64,000 nucleotides of DNA. Source: Bdellovibrio sp. 22V. GTDB lineage: Bacteria; Bdellovibrionota; Bdellovibrionia; Bdellovibrionales; Bdellovibrionaceae. The stretch is from NCBI RefSeq assembly GCF_030169785.1, contig NZ_CP125854.1:3410001-3474000 (forward strand), in the 5' to 3' direction. Below the pieces are notes generated by a model. That model was given only the letters and a program-made list of their open reading frames with translations. It did not search any database and was not told the origin of the DNA. Position 1 is the first letter of the stretch. Each line of letters opens with the position of its first letter. Of the stretch, positions 43,690 to 52,306 are shown one piece after another. A program made the translations under genes and the position numbers.

Positions 43690-44691
43690 ATGAAATCAGT
43701 TTTGTTAGCGGTTTTTGTAGCGGTCTCTGCTTTGTTTGTTTCGATAGAGTCTTTGGCCCAAGCCGAAGCGTTTAAAGGGTTCGTTGCAGTTTCTGCACAG
43801 CGAGAGCTTTTTGTAGATTATGTTCCGGCAGAAAAAGGACAACCCACAGTTGTTCTTGTGAATGGCCTTACTTACAGCACTCGCCAGTGGAATAATTTTG
43901 TCGATGCTTTGACAAATAAAGGTGTGGGCGTTCTTCGTTACGATCCATTTGGACAAGGACAAACGCTTTTAAAGTATGCGCCGATTGTGGCTCCGATTCC
44001 TTATAAGGATCAGGTGCAGGATCTTAAGGCGCTTTTGGAAAAAATGAAATTAAAAGGTCCATTTAATATTGTTGGACTGTCTTATGGTGGCGGTATTGCC
44101 GCAGGCTTTACCGCTGCTTATCCAAACCTTGTGAAGAACCTTGTTATGATGGCGCCTTTCACGCGTCCCCTGGATGGACAGGACACATGGATCAAATCAC
44201 AAATCTGGGCCACTCGTCAGATTTTTCCGTTTAACAAAATGACGGACGATGAATTGTACGATTACTATCTTCACCAAATTATCTATGCGACATACCCGCA
44301 AGCAGAGCCCGTCGTTTTGGAGAACCCTTTCAAACTCGAAGCGACTTTCCGTTTGGTGCAAGGTATTCGCAAATTCCGTCCAGTTGATGTGACTGCGGCG
44401 ATTCCCGCAAAATCATTGCACTTGATGATTGCTCGTCAAGATCAGTACATCAATACAAGCGTTCTTGATGAATACTGGGATGCAGTTCCTGCGGATTCTC
44501 GTGCGAGCCGTCTTTATATCAATGGTTCTGAGCACAAGATGGTTGAGGCTGTCCCTAATTTCACGGCGGCGTGGGTTTATGAAATCGTCAGCGGAAATAA
44601 AAAACTTTTCGCAGGCCGTGATTTCGAAGGTTACCCTTTCCGCGGTGAAGTTCGCACTGGAGACGAAAGCATTCAAGTGGGTCGCGAATGA
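43690..44691 (+). CDS. exported alpha/beta hydrolase
   Basis: The 333-residue protein has a signal peptide (MKSVLLAVFVAVSALFVSIE, cleavage near LAQ). It has an alpha/beta-hydrolase fold with the oxyanion strand VVLVNGLTYSTRQW, the nucleophile elbow GLSYGGG (S131), and C-terminal Asp/His candidates in ARQDQYINTS and GSEHKMVE. Substrates of this wide family include esters, lactones and lipids. As a periplasmic enzyme beside fatty-acid genes it may act on lipid esters. The next gene starts within its stop (ATGA overlap). Confidence 0.88.
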   Translation: MKSVLLAVFVAVSALFVSIESLAQAEAFKGFVAVSAQRELFVDYVPAEKGQPTVVLVNGLTYSTRQWNNFVDALTNKGVGVLRYDPFGQGQTLLKYAPIVAPIPYKDQVQDLKALLEKMKLKGPFNIVGLSYGGGIAAGFTAAYPNLVKNLVMMAPFTRPLDGQDTWIKSQIWATRQIFPFNKMTDDELYDYYLHQIIYATYPQAEPVVLENPFKLEATFRLVQGIRKFRPVDVTAAIPAKSLHLMIARQDQYINTSVLDEYWDAVPADSRASRLYINGSEHKMVEAVPNFTAAWVYEIVSGNKKLFAGRDFEGYPFRGEVRTGDESIQVGRE

Positions 44692-45464
44692 TCAACGTCG
44701 AGATCAAAGAAGGCCTTGCTCCCGAAAACATTTTCTTCATTCATGGAAATCTAGCGTCCAACCGCTGGTGGTATCCATCGGAAGAGATTTGGAAAAATTC
44801 GGCGAAGAATAAAAATTATTCCGGCGCTTTGATCTATGCCGAGTTTCGCGGTTGCGGAAAAAGTGTTTTGCCCAAAGATGCCGGCGAAGTCGATCTGCAC
44901 CTCTTTGCTGAAGACTTTATCGCTGTGATTAAAAAGTTAAACCGCGGGCCGGTACATCTGGTAGGTCACTCCACCGGGGGTTTAATTGCAGCCCTCATGT
45001 TGGCCAAAGAACCAGATCTATTTAAGAAAGCGGTGTTGCTGGATCCGGTCGGTGCGACGGGAGTGACGTTTGATCGCTCCATGATTTCTGCTTTTGAGCA
45101 GATGAAAACAGACCGTCAGCTAACGGCGGCTGTGATCGGTTCCACGATTCATAATAATAACTCTGAATCGGAGTTCTTTCAGAACGTCATCGTTGAAGAT
45201 GCTTTTTATGGAGTGAAATCAGTAGGGCATTGGGTGCTTGAAGCCCTTGATGGGCTTGATGTTCGCGATGAATTGAAGAAAGTTTCCCATGAAGTTTTGG
45301 TGTTGCATGGAGAACACGATCTGCTTCTTTCACGCACTGAGTCCGAAGCTTTGGCGGGGCTTTTTTCGCGAGGAAAATTTCAGATTATTCCCGATCAGGG
45401 GCATTGCCCGAATGTTGAGTCGCCAGAAAAGTTTGTGAACATCACTCGGAGTTTCCTTTTCTAG
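44688..45464 (+). CDS. cytosolic alpha/beta hydrolase
   Basis: The 258-residue protein overlaps the stop of the preceding gene by four bases (ATGA), so translation is coupled. It has no signal peptide. The fold is clear: FFIHGNLASNRWW (oxyanion HG), the nucleophile GHSTGG (S95), VLHGEHDLLLS with the catalytic Asp, and DQGHCPNVESPEKF with the catalytic His. It is not a close paralogue of its partner. The two hydrolases plus reductase, condensing enzyme and ligase resemble the gene set of head-to-head condensation pathways, but the assignment is weak. Confidence 0.9.
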   Translation: MINVEIKEGLAPENIFFIHGNLASNRWWYPSEEIWKNSAKNKNYSGALIYAEFRGCGKSVLPKDAGEVDLHLFAEDFIAVIKKLNRGPVHLVGHSTGGLIAALMLAKEPDLFKKAVLLDPVGATGVTFDRSMISAFEQMKTDRQLTAAVIGSTIHNNNSESEFFQNVIVEDAFYGVKSVGHWVLEALDGLDVRDELKKVSHEVLVLHGEHDLLLSRTESEALAGLFSRGKFQIIPDQGHCPNVESPEKFVNITRSFLF

Positions 45465-45611
45465 ACTTCCGCAACAATTTTGCGCCGCAGTAAAGTATCT
45501 CCGCGGGCCCGGCTTAAATGGTTGCCGTGCCTACGGTTTTCCGGTACTTATCGAACATACATTACAATATTGTGACAAAACTACTTTGCGTCTCCTTGGG
45601 AGTGTCGGCCT

Positions 45612-46148
45612 ATGTCTGAAGTTAGAGATGAGTATAATCGTTCTGGTTTGCTTGCGTTTGCTTTTTCAATGGCATTCGTTTTTGCATTCTTCTTCTACCT
45701 CGTTGTAGTGAATAAGGGCGTTGATCTCGCTGAAAACGTTATTGATCCAAATGCTCCTGCAGCAGAAGGCGCAGCTCCCGTATTTGATATCGCTCAAGTG
45801 AAAGAGCCATGGGTTTCTACTCCTGAAATGGTTGCTTACGGTAAAAAGTTCTTCGCTACAAACTGCGCGATGTGCCACGGTAACGAAGGTAAAGGTGACG
45901 GCGCTGCTGGTGCGGCTTTGAATCCGAAACCACGCAACTTGGTTGAAGGTAAATGGACTCAAGGTGAAGGCTTGATCAATCACTTCAAAGTTTTGCAAAA
46001 CGGTATCAAGGGTACGTCTATGGCGGCTTACTCTCATTTCAAGCCAGCGGACCGTTGGGCTGTTCTTCATTTTATTGAATCGATCACTGAAAATAAATCT
46101 AAAGACGATCCTGCTAAAGTTGCTGAGTTTGCAAAAACAGCACAATAA
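45612..46148 (+). CDS. membrane-anchored cytochrome c
   Basis: The 178-residue protein has one N-terminal membrane helix (about 13-33) and a periplasmic cytochrome c domain. The heme site is CAMCH (C85, C88, H89), and the distal Met is probably in GIKGTSMAAYSHFKP. It is the first gene of the oxidase operon, after a GGGAGTG ribosome site. It should carry electrons to the oxidase from the bc-type complex or another donor. The 14-base gap to the SCO gene supports co-transcription. A c-type heme also occurs in CoxB, so two cytochromes c feed this oxidase. Confidence 0.92.
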   Translation: MSEVRDEYNRSGLLAFAFSMAFVFAFFFYLVVVNKGVDLAENVIDPNAPAAEGAAPVFDIAQVKEPWVSTPEMVAYGKKFFATNCAMCHGNEGKGDGAAGAALNPKPRNLVEGKWTQGEGLINHFKVLQNGIKGTSMAAYSHFKPADRWAVLHFIESITENKSKDDPAKVAEFAKTAQ

Positions 46149-46162
46149 TTAGGGATTTATAA

Positions 46163-47038
46163 ATGCTAACAAGAACGCTTGTTTTGAAAACAAAAACAAT
46201 GGGAACGGCTCTCTCTTTTGCCGTTCTCGTTTCGTTTTCAGCCAACGTTCAAGCTTATGACGGCAAGCCAGCACCGATGGTGGCGAGCGAACAACCCAAA
46301 GAACTCGAAGGCATTGGTATCGACGAGAAATTGGGTGGCAAAGTTGATTTCACTCTTAAAGTTAAAGACGACAACGGACAGGAAGTGACGTTGGGTTCTT
46401 TCTTCGACGGAAAGCACCCGGTTATTATTTCGCCCGTTTATTTTTCTTGTCCGGGCCTTTGCAACTTCCATCTCAATGGTCTTACAGATGCATTGAAGTT
46501 GATGGAAAAAGACTGGACTGTGGGAAAGAAATATAAAGTTCTTTCCGTGAGTTTTGATTCGAAAGAGACTCCCGATCTGGCGGCGAAGAAAAAAGAGACT
46601 TACATGAAGCTCTATGAACGCCCGGGTGCTGAAACTGGTTGGCACTTTCTCACGGCGGATGAGTCCGCTGTTCAGGCGATCACGCAGTCTCTTGGTTTTA
46701 AGTTTAAGTGGGACGAAGCTTCTAAAGAGTGGGCGCACGCCTCTGCGGCAGTGATCATCACTCCTGACGGCACGATCTCACGTTATTTGCCTGGGATTAT
46801 GTTTAATCCGCAGGATATCAAGCTGGCTTTGAATGAAGCGACCGAAGGTAAAATCGGAAACTTCGTCGACAACTTGGTTTTGTATTGTTTTAAGTATGAC
46901 CCACATCAGAGCAAGTACACTTTGGCTGCTTTCAATCTTATGAAAGTAGGCGGAGCGGTGATGGTTCTGGTGATGGTTTTATGGTTATTGCCGGTTTACA
47001 TTCGTTCACGCAGATCGAATAAGTCGGCGGGGAGATAA
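46163..47038 (+). CDS. SCO1/SenC-type copper chaperone
   Basis: SCO proteins deliver copper to the CuA centre of cytochrome oxidase. The 291-residue protein has a signal peptide (cleavage near VQA), then a thioredoxin-like SCO domain with CPGLC (C96, C100) and the conserved His in EWAHASAAV (about 192), the three copper ligands. A C-terminal membrane helix (VGGAVMVLVMVLWLLPVYIR) is unusual, as most SCO proteins are anchored at the N-terminus. It lies between the cytochrome c and coxB genes, six bases before coxB. Confidence 0.93.
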   Translation: MLTRTLVLKTKTMGTALSFAVLVSFSANVQAYDGKPAPMVASEQPKELEGIGIDEKLGGKVDFTLKVKDDNGQEVTLGSFFDGKHPVIISPVYFSCPGLCNFHLNGLTDALKLMEKDWTVGKKYKVLSVSFDSKETPDLAAKKKETYMKLYERPGAETGWHFLTADESAVQAITQSLGFKFKWDEASKEWAHASAAVIITPDGTISRYLPGIMFNPQDIKLALNEATEGKIGNFVDNLVLYCFKYDPHQSKYTLAAFNLMKVGGAVMVLVMVLWLLPVYIRSRRSNKSAGR

Positions 47039-47044
47039 AGGTAC

Positions 47045-48001
47045 ATGATGTGGTTTAATATTGCGAAGGCCCAATCCTTCATGCCATCGCAGGGAACCGA
47101 GATTGCAAAGCAGGTGGACAATCTGTACGGTTTCTTGTTGATTACAAGTTTTATTGCCTGCGTGCTTGTCATCGGCGGGATGCTTTACTTTGCTTGGAAG
47201 TACAAGCGTAAATCTCCAAACGATAAAACGGCTTATATCTCTCACAACACGTTCTTGGAGTTCTTGTGGTCATTCATTCCACTTGTGATCTTCCTTGGTG
47301 TGTTTGCCTGGGGTTGGTTCATTTACCATGACATGAGAACAATGCCTAAGAACGCTCTTGAGATTAACGTTCTTGGTAAGCAATGGGCTTGGGAAATCGA
47401 ATACAAAAACGGTTACAAGACTGTGAATGAAGTTGTTGTTCCTATTAATGAGGACGTAAAACTTCTTCTTTCTTCCAGCGACGTGATCCACTCTTTCTAC
47501 GTACCTTCCTTCCGTATCAAACAAGACGCGGTTCCAGGCCGTTATACAGCTTTGTGGTTCCGTGCCGAGAAGTTGGGTGAATTCCACATCTTCTGTACAG
47601 AGTACTGCGGAACTTCTCACTCTGGCATGATCGGTAAGTTGAAGGTTGTTTCTCGTGAAGACTTCGACAAATACCTAGAGCAAGGACAAGAAGAAAGAAA
47701 TCTTCCATTGGCGAAAAAGGGTGAAAAACTTTTCGCGGTGAAAGCTTGTGCTTCTTGCCACTCTGTAGACTCTCCGGCGGTTAAAGTAGGTCCTTCTCTC
47801 TTTAAGTTGTTCGGTAAAGAAGAAGTTATGGATGATGGAGCAAAAATTCTCGCTGATGAAAACTATCTTCGCGAATCCATCCTCGAGCCAAATAAACATG
47901 TCGTTAAAAATTTCCCTAAAGGCGTAATGCCAACTTTCCAAGGGCAATTGAACGAAAATGAACTTAATGCGCTCATCGAGTACATTAAGGAAATGAAATA
48001 A
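47045..48001 (+). CDS. coxB: cytochrome c oxidase subunit II with fused cytochrome c
   Basis: CoxB holds the dinuclear CuA centre. The 318-residue subunit has two N-terminal membrane helices (about 28-49 and 75-95), a cupredoxin domain with VIHSFYVPSF and CTEYCGTSHSGM (the CuA Cys, Glu, His, Met ligands), and a C-terminal cytochrome c domain with CASCH (C235, C238, H239) and a likely Met ligand in GVMPTFQG. The fusion defines caa3-type oxidases. The start is a double ATG. It is followed 11 bases later by coxA. Confidence 0.96.
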   Translation: MMWFNIAKAQSFMPSQGTEIAKQVDNLYGFLLITSFIACVLVIGGMLYFAWKYKRKSPNDKTAYISHNTFLEFLWSFIPLVIFLGVFAWGWFIYHDMRTMPKNALEINVLGKQWAWEIEYKNGYKTVNEVVVPINEDVKLLLSSSDVIHSFYVPSFRIKQDAVPGRYTALWFRAEKLGEFHIFCTEYCGTSHSGMIGKLKVVSREDFDKYLEQGQEERNLPLAKKGEKLFAVKACASCHSVDSPAVKVGPSLFKLFGKEEVMDDGAKILADENYLRESILEPNKHVVKNFPKGVMPTFQGQLNENELNALIEYIKEMK

Positions 48002-48012
48002 GGAGACTCGCT

Positions 48013-49620
48013 ATGGCAGCAACACACGCTCACGGCGACAACTACATTAATCACGAAAAAGGCCTCTGGTCTTGGTTAACGACTGTAGACCACAAACGTA
48101 TCGGTCTTATGTACATGATCACGGTTATGTTCTTCTTCCTCGTTGGGGGTATCATGGCCCTCTTGCTACGTTTGGAGCTTTTTGCGCCAAATGCGGCGGC
48201 GAACGTTGGCGGAGTTCTTAAAAACGGAGACGTTTACAACCAAGTTCTTACTTATCACGGCGCGATCATGGTTTTCATGGTTATCGTTCCTGGTATTCCG
48301 GCGATCTTGGGTAACTTCTTCTTGCCTCTTCATATCGGGGCGAAAGACGTGGCTTTCCCGAAGATCAACTTGGCAAGCTGGTACTGCTTTATGGCAGGTG
48401 CGGCTCTCGCGATTTTGACTTTCTTCTTTAAGAAAATCGACACAGGTTGGACGTTCTATACTCCTTACTCAATCAAAACCGGCACTGCGACAGTGATGAT
48501 GGTTTTGGGTGCGTTCATTATGGGTATGTCCTCTGTATTGACAGGTTTGAACTTCATCGTGACTGTTCACAAATTGAGAGCTCCTGGCATGACAATGCAC
48601 AGAATGCCTTTGTTTGTATGGGCACTTTACTCAACAGCGATCTTGCAATTGTTGGCGACACCAGTTCTTGGTATCACTTTGTTGCTTCTTGCGGCTGAGA
48701 AATTGTTCGGGGTTGGTATCTTCGATCCGGCTCTTGGCGGTGACCCGGTATTGTTCCAACACTTCTTCTGGTTCTACTCGCATCCAGCGGTTTACATCAT
48801 GATCATCCCAGCGATGGGTGTTGTGTCTGAATTGATCACAACGTTCTCTCGCAAAGTGATCTTCGGTTATACGGCGATTGCATACTCTTCTTTGGGTATC
48901 GCGGCGGTGTCCTTCTTCGTTTGGGGTCACCACATGTTCGTATCTGGTCAGTCTGAAACAGCAGGTATCTTGTTCTCGTTCATCACGATGCTTGTCGGTG
49001 TTCCAACGGCGATCAAGATGTTCAACTGGGTAGCAACTATGTACAAAGGTTCTATCTCTTTTGATTCTCCAATGCTTTTCGCTTTGGGCTTCTTGTTCTT
49101 GTTCGCTATCGGTGGTGTGACAGGAATCATGCTTGCGACTCTTCCAATCGACGTTCACTTCCACGATACTTACTTCGTGGTGGCGCACTTCCACTACGTG
49201 ATGGTGGGTGGTACTTTGATGGCGTTGATGGGTGGTTTCTACTACTGGTTCCCAAAAATGTTCGGAAAGATGTTCAACGAAAACGTAGCTCGCTTGTCTT
49301 TCGTATTCATCTTCATCGGCTTCAACGTGACATTCTTCCCTCAATTCATCTTGGGTGCGATGGGCATGCCACGTCGTTATTTCGATTACATTCCGGCTTA
49401 TGAGCAATTGAACAAGATCTCCACTGTAGGCTCTTGGTTGATCCTCACTGGTTTCTTGTTGGGCCTTTGGGCGATTGTTCAAGGTTTAAGAAAAGGCGAA
49501 AAAGCGCCAATGAATCCTTGGAATTCAAAAACTTTGGAGTGGCAGACTCCGTCTCCTCCTCCACATGACAACTTCAACGTAGAACCAATCGTAACTGCGG
49601 GGCCTTATGAGTACAGATAA
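48013..49620 (+). CDS. coxA: cytochrome c oxidase subunit I, A2-type
   Basis: CoxA carries low-spin heme and the heme-CuB oxygen site. The 535-residue, 12-helix protein has YHGAIMVFM (heme ligand His), HPAVYI and WGHHM (CuB ligands) and HFHYVMVGG (heme ligands). The helix VI motif is YSHPAVY (Y255-S256-H257) in place of the Glu-containing xGHPEVY of A1 oxidases, so it is an A2-type enzyme, where a Tyr-Ser pair replaces the Glu in the proton channel. It reduces O2 to water and pumps protons. The start follows AAGGAG, and the stop overlaps coxC by 14 bases. Confidence 0.97.
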   Translation: MAATHAHGDNYINHEKGLWSWLTTVDHKRIGLMYMITVMFFFLVGGIMALLLRLELFAPNAAANVGGVLKNGDVYNQVLTYHGAIMVFMVIVPGIPAILGNFFLPLHIGAKDVAFPKINLASWYCFMAGAALAILTFFFKKIDTGWTFYTPYSIKTGTATVMMVLGAFIMGMSSVLTGLNFIVTVHKLRAPGMTMHRMPLFVWALYSTAILQLLATPVLGITLLLLAAEKLFGVGIFDPALGGDPVLFQHFFWFYSHPAVYIMIIPAMGVVSELITTFSRKVIFGYTAIAYSSLGIAAVSFFVWGHHMFVSGQSETAGILFSFITMLVGVPTAIKMFNWVATMYKGSISFDSPMLFALGFLFLFAIGGVTGIMLATLPIDVHFHDTYFVVAHFHYVMVGGTLMALMGGFYYWFPKMFGKMFNENVARLSFVFIFIGFNVTFFPQFILGAMGMPRRYFDYIPAYEQLNKISTVGSWLILTGFLLGLWAIVQGLRKGEKAPMNPWNSKTLEWQTPSPPPHDNFNVEPIVTAGPYEYR

Positions 49621-50272
49621 TTCACACGGCGCAATTCGTTCTGCTCACGTGTCTCATCACTTTAAGAATGCGACACAAGAGTATGATAGCGGTAAGCAAG
49701 GTATTTGGTTGTTCATGGTCACTGAGATCCTCATGTTCGGAGCGATCTTGGTGGGCTACGCGATCTTCCATCATCTTTATCCTGAGATGTTTGAAGAAGG
49801 CGCGAAGTCTCTTGATTGGAGAATGGGTTTCATCAATACGCTGGTGTTGATCTTCTCTTCTTTCACAATGGCGATTTCGATCTCTTTCGTGCAAAGAAAT
49901 GAAACGAAGAAAGCGGCCATGGCGTTGGCGACAACGGTTCTTTGCGGCGCGATCTTTATGGTGATCAAGTACTTCGAATACAGCCACAAATTCCACTTGG
50001 GTCTTTATCCAGGTCGTTTCTTGGATGTTGCGAAGGTAGGTGCTGAGCACGCGAACCTTGGTATGTACTTCGGTTTCTATTACGCGATGACGGGTCTTCA
50101 CGGTATCCACGTTTTGGTGGGTATGGGCTTGATCACTTGGTTGTTGATCAGAACGATCCGTGGCGATTTCCATGCTCAATACTGGTTGCCAGTTGAGGGT
50201 GTTGGTATCTTCTGGCACATCGTCGACTTGATCTGGATCTTCTTGTTCCCTCTTCTCTATTTGGTGGGGTAA
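49607..50272 (+). CDS. coxC: cytochrome c oxidase subunit III
   Basis: The 221-residue protein has five predicted membrane helices, the short form of subunit III found in caa3-type oxidases. It contains GIWLFMVTEILMFGAILVGY, then NTLVLIFSSFTMAISISFVQ, FGFYYAMTGLHGIHVLVGMG and GIFWHIVDLIWIFLFPLLYL. These are hallmark segments of the CoxC/COX3 family. It stabilises the proton-pumping core. The ATG lies inside the end of coxA, so translation is coupled. CoxD follows four bases after its stop. Confidence 0.96.
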   Translation: MSTDNSHGAIRSAHVSHHFKNATQEYDSGKQGIWLFMVTEILMFGAILVGYAIFHHLYPEMFEEGAKSLDWRMGFINTLVLIFSSFTMAISISFVQRNETKKAAMALATTVLCGAIFMVIKYFEYSHKFHLGLYPGRFLDVAKVGAEHANLGMYFGFYYAMTGLHGIHVLVGMGLITWLLIRTIRGDFHAQYWLPVEGVGIFWHIVDLIWIFLFPLLYLVG

Positions 50273-50276
50273 TAAA

Positions 50277-50615
50277 ATGGCGAGCAATAATTCTCAAAAC
50301 GATTTGAATACACTTCATCCGCACATCACACCTATGTCCACTTATCTTAAAGTGGCGGGTGCTTTGTTCGGTTTGACTTTCTTGACAGTAATCGCGCATC
50401 AGTTCCATGTACAAATGGGAGCTTTTGCTGGACCGGTTGCTTTCTTGATCGCTGCGATTAAAGCGGCGTTCGTTATTTTGTACTTCATGCACTTGAAGGA
50501 CGACACAAACATGAACCGTGTTATTTTCGGTACAGGTTTCTTCTTCCTTCTTGTTCTTTTCATCTTCAGCGTTGCGGATATTGCAACTCGCGTGACTGAA
50601 GTTAGCCCTTTATAA
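50277..50615 (+). CDS. coxD: cytochrome c oxidase subunit IV
   Basis: The 112-residue protein belongs to the prokaryotic COX4 family. It has three membrane helices (about 20-37, 47-68 and 80-102), and the conserved core LIAAIKAAFVILYFMHLKDD is easily seen. It assists assembly or stability of the oxidase and has no cofactor. It is four bases after coxC and five before ctaB, in the standard caa3 order. Confidence 0.94.
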   Translation: MASNNSQNDLNTLHPHITPMSTYLKVAGALFGLTFLTVIAHQFHVQMGAFAGPVAFLIAAIKAAFVILYFMHLKDDTNMNRVIFGTGFFFLLVLFIFSVADIATRVTEVSPL

Positions 50616-50619
50616 GATC

Positions 50620-51498
50620 GTGTTAAAAACATACGCGGATCTTACTAAGTTTGGCATAGTCGTGTTTTCGGTCCTCACGGGCTTAGCCGGCTATGCCACT
50701 GGTTTCCAGATCGAACAGGCTTTCGACTGGAAGATCTTCCTTGAAACTCTTCTCGGTATTTACTTTCTTAGCTCCGGCTCTTTGGCTTTGAATCAAGTTC
50801 AAGAGTGGAAGCTCGATCAAAAAATGCCTCGTACATCCAAGCGTCCGATTGCTGCTGGTAAAATTAAACCGGCTGCCGCAGGAATTTTGGCTGTGAGTTT
50901 CATTGTCGTAGGTTTGCAGCTTCTTTTCACTTTGCAACCTGTGGCGGGTTGGGTTGGTTTGGTTTGTATTTTCCTCTACAACGTGGCGTACACGATGTAC
51001 TGGAAACGTCGTTGGGTTTTCGCGGCGGTACCCGGCGCGATTCCGGGGGCGCTGCCCGTAACGATTGGTTATGCGGTTGCGAATCCTGATATCTTCAACT
51101 CGGAATCTTTGTATTTATTTTTGATTATGTTCTTGTGGCAAATGCCGCATTTCTGGGTTTTGGCGATTCGTTTTAAAGAAGACTACGCCAAAGGAGGCAT
51201 TCCGACTTTGCCCGTGGCTTTGGGCATGGAACGCACACTCTTCCAAATCGGCCTGTACACTTTCGTTTACGTCGGTGTTGCATTAGCCGCGCCGATGTTC
51301 GTGCATGCGAGCTGGTTGTTCGTGCTTCTCACGTTCCCATTCTGTTTCAAACTTCTTCAAGAGTTCTATCGTTACTACAAATCCAACGGCACTGAACGTT
51401 GGTTTGCCTTCTTCATGTGGCTCAACGTTTCGATGCTGGTTTTCCTAGTGATTCCAGTTATCGACAAATGGAACTTCTTATTTATTCATTCGAACTAG
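50620..51498 (+). CDS. ctaB: protoheme IX farnesyltransferase
   Basis: CtaB (CyoE) attaches farnesyl to heme b, giving heme O, for the oxidase. The 292-residue, nine-helix UbiA-family protein has the first Asp-rich motif NQVQEWKLDQKMPRTSKRPI and the second-loop segment RFKEDYAKGGIPTLPVALGM. It starts with GTG 50620, five bases after coxD. No heme A synthase (CtaA) gene lies in the window, so whether heme A or O is used cannot be read here. It closes the oxidase operon. Confidence 0.96.
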   Translation: MLKTYADLTKFGIVVFSVLTGLAGYATGFQIEQAFDWKIFLETLLGIYFLSSGSLALNQVQEWKLDQKMPRTSKRPIAAGKIKPAAAGILAVSFIVVGLQLLFTLQPVAGWVGLVCIFLYNVAYTMYWKRRWVFAAVPGAIPGALPVTIGYAVANPDIFNSESLYLFLIMFLWQMPHFWVLAIRFKEDYAKGGIPTLPVALGMERTLFQIGLYTFVYVGVALAAPMFVHASWLFVLLTFPFCFKLLQEFYRYYKSNGTERWFAFFMWLNVSMLVFLVIPVIDKWNFLFIHSN

Positions 51499-51566
51499 AT
51501 CGAATGAATAAGGCCCATCTTAAATTTTGGTGTAGAAAATGAACCAAAGCTTGCTAAAGGCGAGGA

Positions 51567-51586
51567 AGCGCTCTGGCGAGAGCGCT
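51567..51586 (-). repeat. hairpin at the end of the maiA-like gene
   Basis: AGCGCTCT (51567-51574) and AGAGCGCT (51579-51586) pair perfectly over GGCG and overlap the TAG stop of the minus-strand gene. It lies between convergent genes. No T tract follows on either side, so it may be a processing or partial termination site. Confidence 0.4.
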
Positions 51587-52244
51587 ATTTACCTTTGAAT
51601 TCTTCCGGGGTGTCGATTTGTTTGAATGGGTGAGCTTTTTGGAAGCTTTCCAGTTTTTGGCAGTTCTCAAAGATCTTTGTTAAGGTTGGATACTTCGATG
51701 TGTCGACTTTGAATCTTTGGCAAGTCACCATTTGCGGAATCAAAAACAGATCGGCCATCGTGATCGTGTCGCCGAAAGAATACTTGCCTGAAAACTCCTG
51801 CAAAGTCGTTTCAAGTGTTTCAAGTCCTTGGGGCAGCCAGTGTTGCGCCCACTCTTCTTTTTGTTCTTGAGTGTAGCCGTGCTTTGTTTCCAAGTATTTC
51901 AGGGTTTTTAGATTGCACATGGGGTGCATGAAGGAGTTGATGACTTCACAGACCTGGCGAATGCGCGCTTTCAGGTAAGCATCTTTGGGTAGAAGAGCGG
52001 GTTCAGGAGCAACCTCATCAAGATACTCCATGATCGCAAAAGATTCTGGGATCGCTTTTCCATTGTGAATCAATGTGGGAACACCGCCCAGAGGATTGAT
52101 CTTTAAATATTCAGGAGAGCGCTGTTCGCTTTTTAATAAGTTAATGGGCTTGTACTCGAAAGCCAGGCCTTTCACATGCATTGCAAGGCGTACGCGGTAA
52201 GAGGTGGAACTTCGAAAATAGTTGTAAAGTACTATTGAGGACAT
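51585..52244 (-). CDS. maiA: maleylacetoacetate isomerase-like glutathione transferase
   Basis: From ATG 52244, after TAGGAGTC, the product has 219 residues. It is a zeta-class glutathione S-transferase: YFRSSTSYRVRLAMHVKGLA near the N-terminus carries the SSCSxRVR-type motif (with SSTS here), then NPLGGVPTLIHNGKAIPESF and a C-terminal helical domain ending ITMADLFLIPQM. In tyrosine catabolism MaiA converts maleylacetoacetate to fumarylacetoacetate with glutathione. An FAH-family gene, the next step of that pathway, lies 1.4 kb away on the other strand. No homogentisate dioxygenase is in the window. A general glutathione transferase remains possible. Confidence 0.85.
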   Translation of the reverse strand: MSSIVLYNYFRSSTSYRVRLAMHVKGLAFEYKPINLLKSEQRSPEYLKINPLGGVPTLIHNGKAIPESFAIMEYLDEVAPEPALLPKDAYLKARIRQVCEVINSFMHPMCNLKTLKYLETKHGYTQEQKEEWAQHWLPQGLETLETTLQEFSGKYSFGDTITMADLFLIPQMVTCQRFKVDTSKYPTLTKIFENCQKLESFQKAHPFKQIDTPEEFKGK

Positions 52245-52306
52245 ATACTGACTCCTATTGACAGTGATTTCATTCTTGTTTTTTTCGTCAGTCAAAGGAC
52301 TTTTCG

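Noticed and set aside
40234-45464. A complete oleABCD operon
   Set aside because: The KASIII-like enzyme lacks the OleA His and Asn, and the SDR is of the short FabG type, so only a resemblance is claimed.
48631-49482. Minus-strand open frame (283 residues) inside coxA
   Set aside because: Antisense to a highly conserved oxidase gene; the His/Glu/Arg-rich sequence has no recognisable fold.
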